NCBI GenBank assembly: GCA_019056435.1
Contig: CP077641.1
Location: 2,356,001-2,420,000, forward strand
DNA: 64,000 nucleotides
Direction of reading: 5' to 3'
DNA from: Stutzerimonas stutzeri
Lineage (GTDB): Bacteria; Pseudomonadota; Gammaproteobacteria; Pseudomonadales; Pseudomonadaceae
The stretch's first letter is position 1. Each line of letters starts with the position of its first letter. The position numbers and the translations under genes were made by a program. Below are positions 49,005 to 58,222 of the stretch, piece after piece. Below the pieces are notes generated by a model. It made no database searches, was not told where the DNA came from, and saw nothing but the letters and a program-made list of their open reading frames with translations.

Positions 49005-49214
49005 GAACGCACGCCGTCCGCCTCGCTTGCCCGTCTCTGGGCCCGCTTCTGATTGCGGCAGCAGACGCGCCGCGCCCTTCTGCAAATGACCGATGAGCAG
49101 CTCAAGGACGTCGGTCTGACGCGTCCGCAGGCCTATCTGGAGGCGAGGCTGCCGTTATGGCAGGTGTTGTGCTGCGTGCGTTGTTCTCAGCACAACGGCC
49201 CAGCGCCAGGCTGA
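49005..49214 (+). pseudogene. DUF1127 relic with in-frame stop
   Basis: A frame reads ASLARLWARF, then TGA at 49050-49052, then LRQQTRRALLQMTDEQLKDV and GLTRPQAYLEARLPLW. The second block is the DUF1127 signature (LLxMxDxxLxDxGLxRxxxxxEARxPFW). A normal DUF1127 protein would join the two blocks. No good start codon is visible. It overlaps the 3' end of the convergent MFS gene. It may be a decayed gene, or a base error created the stop. Confidence 0.6.
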
Positions 49215-50394
49215 GGATGGCCAGACCCTGGATTACAGCGGCCGCCGTCAGTAAGGCCACCCCGCCGGATGCGTCGCGCAACAGGCCGAACAGCGCCGGG
49301 CCGAAGGCATAACATGCCTGGGATATGGCCACGATAAGCGCGACGGCCCGCTGCACATCGGCGAACTCGAGCTGTGCGATCAGCGGTGGCAGGGAGGTTG
49401 CATTGCCAATGCCCGATCCAAACAGCACCACGCCGAGCCACAACAGCGCGGGCTGCCCGCCGGAGGCGAGCAGCACCAGCGAGCCGAGAACCTGCACGGC
49501 ATACGCGCAGCAGGCGACCTTGCGTCGATCGATGCCGGGTTTCAAGTAACGGCCCACGAGGATGCGTCCGCCTACAGCGGCAAGCGTGGCAATGCTCATT
49601 GCAATACCGGCCCATTGTTCGCCGAGGCGTGGGACCAGCAGGCTGAAGAGGTGGGTGATCAGCCCGATCTGCGCGAACAGGCCGAGCGACACGCCCATCG
49701 CCAAGGTGATGAATTGTCGATTGCGCCAGAGTGCGCGTCCTGGCAGGTGCAGGGGCAAGGCTGTACTTCGGGCTGCTGCCGCTGGAACGCGTCCGCCGTC
49801 AGGGTACTGTCCGAGCGACTCGGGGCTATGTACGAAGACGCGCCAAGCCAGAACGCCGATAACGACGACCATCAACAGGCCGACTGTAAGCACCGCGCCG
49901 CCGAAGCCAAGTGTCGCGATAGATGCCACCCACAAGGGCGAGAACAGCACGCCGCCCAGGCTCGCTCCGTCGTAGACCATGCCCAACGCGGCGGGGCGGG
50001 TTGTGATGAACCAGGGTGCGATGAGCGCATTGACCGCAGCCGCACCGAGCGTCACCCAGCCCATCCCGCTGCATAGTGCGGCCAGCATCAACTGCCAGGG
50101 CTTCTCGGCAATCGCCCAGCCGCCGATTCCCACAGCAAGCATGAGCGAGCCGCCAAAGATGACCCGGGCGATACCGAACCGGGCATGGAGCCGCGGTAGA
50201 TTAGCTACTATCAGAGTGCCTGCGAGGAAATGCAGCGTAACGGCCGCCGACACCAGCGACAGAGGCCAGCCGGTGCGCTCTATGACTGCGTAGAGAAACA
50301 CTGGCGGACCATAGAAGCCAACACCCCAGCCGAACACAGCCATCACGAATGCCGCCCACATCACCTTGCGGCCGAAGAAGTCCGATCGTTGCAT
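49102..50394 (-). CDS. MFS transporter next to an ArsR-type regulator
   Basis: A 430-residue transporter with 12 membrane helices, starting MQRSDFFGRKVMWAAFVMAV. Helix 1-2 region FGWGVGFYGPPVFLYAV and GMGWVTLGAAAVNALIAPWF are typical of the oxalate/formate- or CynX-like MFS group. The hydrophilic tail AENNARSTTPAITAASPPDRPAD overlaps the DUF1127 relic on the other strand. It is divergent from the ArsR-type gene across 76 bases with a dyad, so the regulator probably controls it. The substrate is unknown. Confidence 0.87.
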   Translation of the reverse strand: MQRSDFFGRKVMWAAFVMAVFGWGVGFYGPPVFLYAVIERTGWPLSLVSAAVTLHFLAGTLIVANLPRLHARFGIARVIFGGSLMLAVGIGGWAIAEKPWQLMLAALCSGMGWVTLGAAAVNALIAPWFITTRPAALGMVYDGASLGGVLFSPLWVASIATLGFGGAVLTVGLLMVVVIGVLAWRVFVHSPESLGQYPDGGRVPAAAARSTALPLHLPGRALWRNRQFITLAMGVSLGLFAQIGLITHLFSLLVPRLGEQWAGIAMSIATLAAVGGRILVGRYLKPGIDRRKVACCAYAVQVLGSLVLLASGGQPALLWLGVVLFGSGIGNATSLPPLIAQLEFADVQRAVALIVAISQACYAFGPALFGLLRDASGGVALLTAAAVIQGLAILSLALGRCAENNARSTTPAITAASPPDRPADASDRRP

Positions 50395-50433
50395 GCGGCT
50401 GTGTCCTGCTGATGGTTTGGGGAGGCAGTATGC

Positions 50434-50451
50434 TGTCGGTTATAGCTGACA
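50434..50451. promoter_or_regulatory. Candidate ArsR operator
   Basis: Near-perfect dyad TGTCGG-TTATAG-CTGACA in the 76-base region between the divergent MFS and ArsR-type genes, 20 bases before the regulator ATG. It is well placed to repress both. Confidence 0.5.
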
Positions 50452-50470
50452 CTTCGGGAAGGGCCGAACC

Positions 50471-51178
50471 ATGAATGCAGACCACGCAGACCACCAACTG
50501 GCCGACATTGCGGGCGCGATTGCCGATCGCGCCCGGGCTCGCATGTTGTGCAGCCTGCTCGACGGCCATGCACGTACCGCAACGGAGCTGGCAGCGCTTG
50601 CTGATATCGGCAGCTCCACGGCCAGCGGGCATTTCCGGCGCCTGTGCGATCAGGGTTTGGTGGTGATGTCTTCTCAGGGCAAGCACCGCTACTTCCGTCT
50701 GGCCAGTGCCGAGGTGGCCGCAGCCCTGGAAGCGTTGTTGACCGCTGCCGGTGTGGCCCGAACAGCCTTCCAGCCAACTACGCCATCACCGCTGCGCCAT
50801 GCCCGCACTTGTTACGATCACTGCGCCGGCGAGGTCGCAGTGAAGCTCCACGATGCCTTGCTGACGCAAGCCTGGATCGCGCCGGGGCAGGACGGTTATG
50901 AACTCACCGACCGAGGGCGTGATGCCTTGGTGGCGCTGGGCATCGACATGGACGGGGCGCTCGGCCGTCGCCGGCGCTTCGCCTACCCGTGCCTGGATTG
51001 GAGCGAACGTCGCCCGCACCTGGGCGGTAGCCTCGCCGCCGCGCTGCTCGACCTGATGATTAGCCGCGACTGGGTCATCAAGGACCTCGACTCGCGCGCC
51101 CTGCGGTTTACCGCAAAAGGCAGCCGCCAATGCCGTAGGCATTTCGGCTTCGATATCCTTGCTGGCGCAGGAGATTAG
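50471..51178 (+). CDS. ArsR-family transcriptional regulator
   Basis: A 235-residue regulator. The winged helix-turn-helix lies at residues 10-90: IADRARARMLCSLLDGHART, ATELAALADIGSSTASGHFRRLCDQGLVV, then SSQGKHRYFRLASAEVAAAL. The extra C-terminal domain with HARTCYDHCAGEVAVKLHDAL, GALGRRRRFAYPCLDWSERRPHLGG is shared by a subgroup of ArsR-like regulators of transport genes. Cys and His in RTCYDHCAG could sense a metal or a thiol reagent, by inference. Confidence 0.87.
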   Translation: MNADHADHQLADIAGAIADRARARMLCSLLDGHARTATELAALADIGSSTASGHFRRLCDQGLVVMSSQGKHRYFRLASAEVAAALEALLTAAGVARTAFQPTTPSPLRHARTCYDHCAGEVAVKLHDALLTQAWIAPGQDGYELTDRGRDALVALGIDMDGALGRRRRFAYPCLDWSERRPHLGGSLAAALLDLMISRDWVIKDLDSRALRFTAKGSRQCRRHFGFDILAGAGD

Positions 51179-51374
51179 GAGCATTCGACGGTAGATCAGA
51201 GCCGTACGTTTCTCACCTCCAGCAAGCATCGGCGAAGCTCGGCACCATCTAGGCAAATGCTGCGTAAGGTGTGATGGTTAGGCTTCGGCGCGGCGCGGAG
51301 CGCCTTTGGGTCGGGGGCGGTGCGGACCTGTTCCCAAGGCCCGCGGTGTGCCCTGTCCCCGTAAAGCCATCGCC

Positions 51375-53111
51375 TCACACCGCCACCAAATGATCCTCCC
51401 CAACGCTGCGGAACTGCTGGGCCGGGGCTCGAAGCCGCGAAGCTTGATCGGGTCAGGCGCGTCGAACGATTGCAGCAGGCTCTTGAAGTCCCGGCGCCGG
51501 TCGACGTCCGGCATTGGCACCGCATCGAGCAAGCGGCGGGTATAGGGGTGTTGCGGATTGTGCAGCACCTGATCGCGGCGACCGACCTCGACGATGCGGC
51601 CGCAGAACATCACCGCCACGCGATGGCAGAGGCGTTCGACCACCGCCATGTCGTGGGAAATGAACAGGTAGCTCAGGCCGTGCTCGGCGCGTAGCCGTTC
51701 AAGCAGTTCGAGCACCTGTGCCTGCACCGAGACGTCCAGTGCCGACACCGACTCGTCGGCGATGATTACCTTGGGGTTGAGTGATAGCGCCCGTGCGATG
51801 CAGATGCGCTGACGCTGGCCGCCGGAGAACTGATGCGGGTAACGCGTCATCGCATCGGCCGGCAGGTCGACCTGGTTCAGCAGCTCGGCGACCCGCTCCC
51901 TGCGCGCCGTGAGCGGCAGCCGATCGTGTATCAACAGCGGTTCGCCCACCAGTTCGAGAATCGTCTTGCGCGGGTTCAGGGCAGCGTAGGGATCCTGGAA
52001 GATCATCTGGATGTCACGCCGCACCGCCTGCAACGACGCGCCTGCCAGGCCATTGAGTTCGCGGCCTTCGAGCTGCACGCTGCCCTGGTAGGCCAGCATG
52101 TTCATCAGCGCCTTGCCGGTGGTGGACTTGCCGCAGCCGCTCTCACCGACCAGCCCCAGGGTTTCGCCCTGGCGCAGCTCGAAATTGACGTCCTCCACGG
52201 CATGCACGTTTCTGCCCGGTTCGAACCAGCCGCCGCGCAGCGGGAAGCGTACCCGCAGGTCGCGTACCTGCAGCACGACGGGGCTGTCCGGCAACGCTTG
52301 GGGTGCTGGGGCGGTGCCCAGCACAGGCACGGCGTCCAGCAGCCGGCGCGTATAGTCGGCCTGGGGCGCGGTGAACAGTTGGCGCACTGGAGCATGCTCC
52401 TCCATCCGGCCCTGGTTCATCACAACCACCTGGTCGGCCATTTCGGCGACCACGCCCATGTCATGGGTAATCAGCAGCAGGCTGGTGTGAAAGCTCTGCT
52501 GCAGCTCGCGCATCAGTTCGAGAATCTGTGCCTGGATGGTCACATCGAGCGCGGTGGTCGGTTCGTCGGCGATCAGTACCTGCGGACGGCAGAGCATGGC
52601 CATGGCGATCATCACCCGCTGGCGCATGCCGCCGGACAGCTCGTGCGGGTATTGAGTGAGGCGCTTCTGCACATCCGGCATACGCACCGCATCGAGCATG
52701 TCACGGGCGCGGTTGCGGGCCTCGTCGCGGGTGAGCGGTTCGTGGCGGCGCAGGGTTTCGATCAGTTGCTGGCTGACCGTCATCAAGGGATTGAGCGAGG
52801 TCATCGGCTCCTGGAAGATCATCCCGATCTGCTTGCCGCGCAGGTGACGTCGTTCGTGCTCGGGCAGGCCGAGCAGGTCACGCTCGCCGAACAGGATGCG
52901 CCCCTCAGGGACCCGAGCGGCGCGTGGCAGCAGGCCCATGATCGCCAGAGAGGTCAGCGACTTGCCGCTGCCCGACTCCCCCGGCGATGCACAGCGTCTT
53001 GCCCGGATGCAGGGCGAAGCTCAGGTCGTCCACCACACGACGGGGGCCGAAATCGATGGACAGGTGCTCGACGGCAAGAGTCGCATGGTCGTTGGGTATC
53101 GAGTCGTTCAC
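51375..53111 (-). CDS. Fused dipeptide-type ABC transporter ATPase (OppD-OppF, two frameshifts)
   Basis: About 578 residues with two complete ATPase domains. The first, after repair, has Walker [12 protein letters not shown] signature ELSGGMRQR and Walker [12 protein letters not shown]. The second has [32 protein letters not shown] and [12 protein letters not shown]. The GTG start at 53111 follows AAAGG. A base is inserted in the C5 run 52978-52982 and one is missing at G4 51424-51427. With both repaired, the end is [14 protein letters not shown] and the stop is 51375-51377. This is the last gene of the ami/opp operon and should energise the oppBC permease. Confidence 0.85.
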
Positions 53112-53157
53112 GGCGGACCTTTGAATGGCTGGATGGTTAAGGCGGGGCAGGGCGCCG

Positions 53158-54105
53158 TCAGGCGAACACCACCTTCGGCACGTAGAAGGACACCACCCAG
53201 TTAGGCATGTCGACGATCTCGCTGATGCGCAGGTCTCCGCATACCGAGCAGAGCATGTAAGCCTGTTCGGCCGGCATTCGGTGCTCACGGCAGAGCCAGT
53301 CGATGGCGTTCGACAACGCATCGCGCGAGGCCTGCATCAGGTCGGGGGCGATGCCGGTGAAGGCTTCGTAGCCGGCGCTGTCCAGGTGGCGCGTGACCGG
53401 GCCCGGCGTGCTGAAACGCGGCGCCCTGAGCGGGGTGTCCTTGACCAGATCCAGCGTCACCACTACGTCCATCTGGCTCTCGATGGCGGTGCCGCAGACC
53501 TCACCATCGCCCTGTGCCGCATGGGTATCACCGATGGAGAAGAGTGCGCCTTCGACCTCCACTGGCAGGTACAGCGTGGTGCCGGCGGCCAGGTCGCGGA
53601 TGTCCAGATTGCCGCCTACCCGACGCGGCGGGACCACCGAATGCAGCCCGCTCTCGGCCGGCGCCAGGCCGATTGTGCCGGCGAAAGGCTTGAGCGGCAC
53701 CTTGGCGAAGTCACCAAAAGCAGCGGGCGCCAGACTCTCGGTGTCGTACTGCCAGAGCGCGAGGGCGGGCTCGGTGAACTGGTCGGCAAGCAGGCCGAAG
53801 CCCGGTATGTTGGCCGTCCAGCCGAATCCCGAGGGTTTGAAGCTGTCGATGGTCGCCTTGACCACATCGCCGGGCATGGCGCCTTCGATGAATATCGGGC
53901 CGGTCACCGGGTTGATCTTGTCGAACGGCATGTTCGCCACATCGGCGGTGACCGACTTCGGCGTGAAATAGCCGTTGGACGAGTCGTGGCAGTGGAATTC
54001 CAGGGTCGTACCGGGAGCGATCCGCTCCACCGGGACAAAACTGTTGTCCCAGCCGAAATGGTTATGGACGCTGTGAATGGTCTTGATCAGGCAGTTCTGG
54101 CACAT
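53158..54105 (-). CDS. Acetamidase/formamidase (FmdA family)
   Basis: A 315-residue amidase that splits short amides such as formamide or acetamide to ammonia and the acid. Family features: HSVHNHFGWDNSFVPVERIAPG at the N-terminus, FHCHDSSNGYF, GPIFIEGAMPGDVV, VGGNLDIRDLAAGTTLYLPVEV, then GALFSIGDTHAAQGDGEVCG carrying catalytic-region Asp, His and Glu. It lies between oppA and oppDF in an operon controlled by an amide sensor, a context that supports an amide substrate taken up or released by the transporter. Confidence 0.9.
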   Translation of the reverse strand: MCQNCLIKTIHSVHNHFGWDNSFVPVERIAPGTTLEFHCHDSSNGYFTPKSVTADVANMPFDKINPVTGPIFIEGAMPGDVVKATIDSFKPSGFGWTANIPGFGLLADQFTEPALALWQYDTESLAPAAFGDFAKVPLKPFAGTIGLAPAESGLHSVVPPRRVGGNLDIRDLAAGTTLYLPVEVEGALFSIGDTHAAQGDGEVCGTAIESQMDVVVTLDLVKDTPLRAPRFSTPGPVTRHLDSAGYEAFTGIAPDLMQASRDALSNAIDWLCREHRMPAEQAYMLCSVCGDLRISEIVDMPNWVVSFYVPKVVFA

Positions 54106-54201
54106 GGGTGAAACTCCGGCAGTCGATTCGAAGGCCCGGCGAACCGGGCAGGGCGGGCGCAGCCGGACGTATCGGGTTGCGCCACGGTGGCTAGCGGATC
54201 G

Positions 54202-55828
54202 TCACTGGCCCTTGATGTAGATGTGGTCATAGTTGACCGGCACGTGCACCGGATCGACATAGAGCGCATCGTCGCCGCCCATGCGCGCCGAGCGCACCGA
54301 GAAGCGCTGCTCGTTGAAGATCGGCACCCAGGGCGCATCCGCCATGGTGTCGGTGAAGACCTTCTTCCACAGGGCAATGCGTTCGGCTTCCTGCTCCGGC
54401 TTGGCCATGGCGTCGGCCTTGGCGGCCAGCGCGTCGAGCTCCTTGTTGCAGTACAACGACCAGTTCCAGCCGCCTTCCACCGCACCGGCACAACCGAGGA
54501 TCGGCCCCCAGAAGTTGGATGGATCCGGGAAGTCGGCGATCCAGGCCATGCCGCCCGACCAGACCATCGGCGCCTGGTCCTTCTCGCTGCCGGCAGCGAT
54601 CACGTTGGCCTGGGCCAGCGACTTGATCTGCGCACGAATGCCTACCTTGGCCAGATCCTGCTGGATCGACTGGGCGATCCGTGGCTGCGGATCGGTGTTC
54701 ATCACGTACAACTCGGTGTCGAAGCCCTGCTCGAACCCCGCTTCTGAAAGCAGCTTTTTCGCCCCTTCGACGTCATAGGCGTAGCCCTTGTAGGCCTCGT
54801 CGTAACCGGGCATGGCCGGCGGCAACGGCTGGTTGGCCGGCGTTGCTCGACCATTGATGATGCGCACGATGCGGTCTTTGCTGATGGCCATGTTCACGGC
54901 CTGGCGCACTTTGAGGTTGTCGAAGGGGGCCAGGGTGGTCTTGAGGTCAGGTAACCGGTGTGCAGCTGGTCACCGACCACCAGCATGTCCTTGAATTTCG
55001 GGTCCTTGCGAAACTGCAGGAAGCGCGCTGGCGGCACGCCGTCGCCAGCGATGTCGACTTCGCCCTTCTCCAGGCGCAGCAGGGCGACGCTCGGGTCCTG
55101 CCCGACTTCGAAGGTGATGCCGTCCAGATAGGGAAGGCCCTGGTGGAAGTATTCCGGGTTTTTCTTGAACACCAGGCGCTGGCCGAGCTTCCATTCTTCA
55201 AGGCTGAACGCGCCGTACCGACCGGATGCTTGCCGAAATCCTCGCCCCATTGTTCGACGGCTTCCTTGGGTACCACGGAGGCGAAATTGATCGCCATGAC
55301 GTGCAGGAAGGTGGCATTGGCTTCGCTGAGGGTGATCTTCAACTGATAGTCATCGACCACTTCGATGCCGCTGAGGCTGTCCGCTTTGCCTTCAGCCATG
55401 TCCTGGTAGCCGGCGATCGAGCTGAAGAAGCCGGCGCCCGGGCTCTGGGTCTTGGGGTTGACGGTGCGCTCGAGGGAGTATTTGACGTCGCTGGCCTTCA
55501 TCTCGCGGCCGTTGTGGAACTTGACGCCCTTCTTCAGGGTGAAGGTATAGACAGTACCGTCGTCAGAGATGCTGTAGTCCTCGGCCAGGTCCTTGACCAG
55601 TTCGGTGGTGCCGGGTTTGTAGTCCATAAGGCCGTCGAACAGGCTCTTGATCATCGACCAGTTCTGCCAGTCGTAGCCGATCGCCGGATCGAGGGTGGCG
55701 ACATCGTTCTGGTAGGTCACCACGGCGGTGCCGCCGGGCTTGGCGTTGGGGTCCTGTGATTCCTGGGCCATCAGGCCGCCGGCGAACAGTGTGGCCGCGA
55801 TGGCCAGCGATAGTGCTTTGCGCTTCAT
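54202..55828 (-). CDS. Peptide/amide ABC transporter substrate-binding protein (two frameshifts)
   Basis: About 542 residues, an exported family-5 solute-binding protein. The signal is MKRKALSLAIAATLFAGGLMA; the mature start QESQDPNAKPGGTAVVTYQ is followed by ATLDPAIGYDWQNWSMIKSLFDGLMDYKPG, the DppA/OppA N-terminal signature. Frames break at 55213-55214 (after GKHPVGT, resuming GAFSLEEWKLGQRLVFKKN) and at 54945-54946 (after HTGYLT, resuming RQAVNMAISKDRIVRIING). One base is missing at each. The end VPVNYDHIYIKGQ is typical. It should deliver peptides or amides to the oppB-oppC permease. Confidence 0.88.
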
Positions 55829-56775
55829 GCTCCTGCCCCTTGCTTTTGGTTAGTGTTTTTCACATCGATGCGTGGGTCGACCAGCGGGATCACCAGGTCG
55901 GCCAGCAGGTTGCCGAGCACGATGGCCACGGCCGATACGGTGGTAACGCCGACGATCACCGGGATGTCCACCTGCTGGATCGCTTGCCAGGCCAGTTGCC
56001 CGATGCCCGGCCAGCCGAACACCGACTCGACGACCACCAGCCCGCCCATGAAGATGCCGATATCGATGCCGATCATGGGAATCACCGGGACGATGGCGTT
56101 GGGCAGCACGTGGCGCAGGATCACCCTTCCGCGGCTCAGGCCCTTGGCGCGGGCGGTGCGAATGAAGTCCTGATGCAACACCTCGATCATCGAGGAGCGC
56201 ACCATCCGCGAGTACCAGCCGCTGCCAAGAATCCCCAGGGTCAGAGCCGGGAGCAGCAGGTGCTCCGGCCCGCCATAGCCGCCAAGCGGGAACCAGCCCA
56301 GTTGCATGGAGAAGAAATAGAGAAACAGCATCGCGGCGATGAACTGCGGCGCCGAGACGCCGATGAAGGAGAACGCCATCAACAGCTTGTCGGCGACACC
56401 ACCGCGGCGTAGCGCAGCGATCACACCGAGGCTGATGCCGATCAGCAGCTCGAAGCCAATGCCAGCGGCCATCAATTCCAGCGACGGCCGCAGGCGCGAG
56501 CCGATCAGCTCGGCGACTTCGCTGCGCTGTATGTAGGAGCGACCGAGATCGCCCTGTGCCAGATTGCCGAGGTAGCGACCGTACTGTTCGTAGAAGGGCA
56601 GGTCCAGGCCGAGCTGCGCCCGGATGCCGGCCACCACTTCCGGTGTCGCACTGCGCCCGGCGATCTGCCGCGCCGGATCGGCCGGCAGCATGAACAGCAG
56701 CAGGTAGGTGATGAAGGTGACGCCGAGCAGGATCAGCAGCGAATAGCCGAGGCGGCGCAGGATAAAGATCGACAT
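55825..56775 (-). CDS. Peptide-type ABC transporter permease, OppB-like
   Basis: A 316-residue inner-membrane permease with six helices. The start is MSIFILRRLGYSLLILLGVT; the family motif RSSMIEVLHQDFIRTARAKGLSRGRVILRHVLPNA is the EAA loop that contacts the ATPase. It overlaps oppC by one base and oppA by four, so the three are tightly coupled. Compared with the usual opp order, oppC comes first here. Confidence 0.92.
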   Translation of the reverse strand: MSIFILRRLGYSLLILLGVTFITYLLLFMLPADPARQIAGRSATPEVVAGIRAQLGLDLPFYEQYGRYLGNLAQGDLGRSYIQRSEVAELIGSRLRPSLELMAAGIGFELLIGISLGVIAALRRGGVADKLLMAFSFIGVSAPQFIAAMLFLYFFSMQLGWFPLGGYGGPEHLLLPALTLGILGSGWYSRMVRSSMIEVLHQDFIRTARAKGLSRGRVILRHVLPNAIVPVIPMIGIDIGIFMGGLVVVESVFGWPGIGQLAWQAIQQVDIPVIVGVTTVSAVAIVLGNLLADLVIPLVDPRIDVKNTNQKQGAGA

Positions 56776-57623
56776 CAGCGTCTCCCCACCAGTGTAGGGT
56801 CGAGCTCGTCGCGCAGCGCGTCGCCGACCAGGTTGAAGGCGAGCGACAAGAGGATGATCGCCGCGCCTGGGATGAACACCAGCCAGGGCGCCTCGCTGAA
56901 GTAGGTCTGACTTTCGAAAATGATGTTGCCCCAGCTCGGCGTGGGCGGCTGCACCCCGACGCCGAGGTAGGACAGCGTGGCCTCCAGCAGCACCGTGGTG
57001 GAAATGCCGAGCGTGGCCCAGACCAGGATGGTCGGCAGCAGGTGGGGCAAGAGGTGCGAGAAGAGGATGCGCAGCGAGCTGGCGCCGAGGGTGCGTTCCA
57101 CCGCCACGAAGTCGCGGGCCTCCAGCGCCACGGTTTCCGAATAGATCACCCGGGCGATCTGCACCCAGTTCACCATGGCGATCACCAGCGCCACGATCCA
57201 CACGCTCGGCTGGAAGATCGCCGCCAGGGCGATGGCCAGCAGCAGAGCGGGAAAGGCCATCATCAGATCGGTCAAGCGCATCAGCAGGCTGCCCAGCCAG
57301 CCACGCACGAAGCCTGCTGTCAGGCCGACTAGGGTGCCGATCAGCACGGCCAGGCCGTTGGCTACCAGGCCGATGAACAGCGAAGTGCGTGCACCGTAGA
57401 TGAGCCGCGAGAGCAGGTCGCGACCCAGCAGATCGGTGCCCAGCCGATAGGTCCCGTCCGGCGGCAAGGGCGCCCCTTCCATCGATAGCCCTTCGATGAA
57501 CTGCTCGGAGGGATCGTACGGGCTGACCCAGGGCGCCAGTATCGCCAGTAGCACAATGGTCAGGATCAGCAGCAGTGAGAGGGCCACCGAGGGGCGCCGG
57601 CACAGGGCGAACAGCGTCTTCAT
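56775..57623 (-). CDS. Peptide-type ABC transporter permease, OppC-like
   Basis: A 282-residue inner-membrane permease. The N-terminal helix SVALSLLLILTIVLLAILAP is followed by WVSPYDPSEQ and the OppC signature GTDLLGRDLLSRLIYGARTSL. The EAA loop is EARDFVAVERTLGASSLRILFSHLLPH. The start overlaps the amiR stop (ATGA), linking regulator and transporter translation. Confidence 0.92.
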   Translation of the reverse strand: MKTLFALCRRPSVALSLLLILTIVLLAILAPWVSPYDPSEQFIEGLSMEGAPLPPDGTYRLGTDLLGRDLLSRLIYGARTSLFIGLVANGLAVLIGTLVGLTAGFVRGWLGSLLMRLTDLMMAFPALLLAIALAAIFQPSVWIVALVIAMVNWVQIARVIYSETVALEARDFVAVERTLGASSLRILFSHLLPHLLPTILVWATLGISTTVLLEATLSYLGVGVQPPTPSWGNIIFESQTYFSEAPWLVFIPGAAIILLSLAFNLVGDALRDELDPTLVGRR

Positions 57624-58222
57624 CGCATGCCTCGCGTACCGATCCCGGACGTTTCGGGTCGATCATTGGCCATATCGGAGCAGAGCGAATCCATGCTCCG
57701 GCCCAGGCGCATCGACAGCAATCTCAGCCGCTCATAGGCCGCTGCCTCGTCGATGCCATGCTCGACCATTAGCCGAGCCAGTGCCTGTGCCAGTAGCGGG
57801 GCGGACGCCAGCCGTTGTTGCAGAGCCAGGCGTTCGTCACGCTCGCTGGCCAGTCGCTGCTGCAAGCCGATCGCCATCATCAGCGTGGTGTAGACCGAGC
57901 CTTGCGTGATGGGCTTGTTGAGCAGGGCGGTGGCGCCGAGCTCGATGGCGCGCTGGATCTGCGACAGCGTCTCGTGAGCGCTCAGTGCGATCAGGGGAAC
58001 CCCGGCCGACCCCAGTTGGCGCAGCGTCCGCGGGCTGGCGAAGTGTTCGAGTTCGACCACGGCGGCAAAGCAGTTATCCAGCGCCACGGGCGCATCGCCG
58101 GTCAGCGCCACGGCAGTGATGCCCAGGCGCTGCAGGCTCTTGTGCAGTGCGGCAAGGGTGCGCTCTTCACAGTCGATAAGCAGCAGGCGGCCACTCTCGA
58201 AGTTGGGGCGTTTCAGCTTCAT
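57620..58222 (-). CDS. amiR: AmiR-like ANTAR-domain transcription antiterminator
   Basis: A 200-residue RNA-binding antiterminator. Residues 1-125 form a pseudo-receiver: RLLLIDCEERTLAALHKSLQ; the usual phospho-acceptor strand reads AAVVELEHF without the conserved Asp, so it should not be phosphorylated, as in P. aeruginosa AmiR. A coiled coil follows (RLASERDERLALQQRL), then the ANTAR domain ALARLMVEHGIDEAAAYERLRLLSMRLG, which binds paired hairpins in nascent RNA. It overlaps amiC by 4 bases. AmiC is expected to hold it inactive until an amide binds. The likely target is the leader hairpins at 59400-59462. Confidence 0.9.
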   Translation of the reverse strand: MKLKRPNFESGRLLLIDCEERTLAALHKSLQRLGITAVALTGDAPVALDNCFAAVVELEHFASPRTLRQLGSAGVPLIALSAHETLSQIQRAIELGATALLNKPITQGSVYTTLMMAIGLQQRLASERDERLALQQRLASAPLLAQALARLMVEHGIDEAAAYERLRLLSMRLGRSMDSLCSDMANDRPETSGIGTRGMR

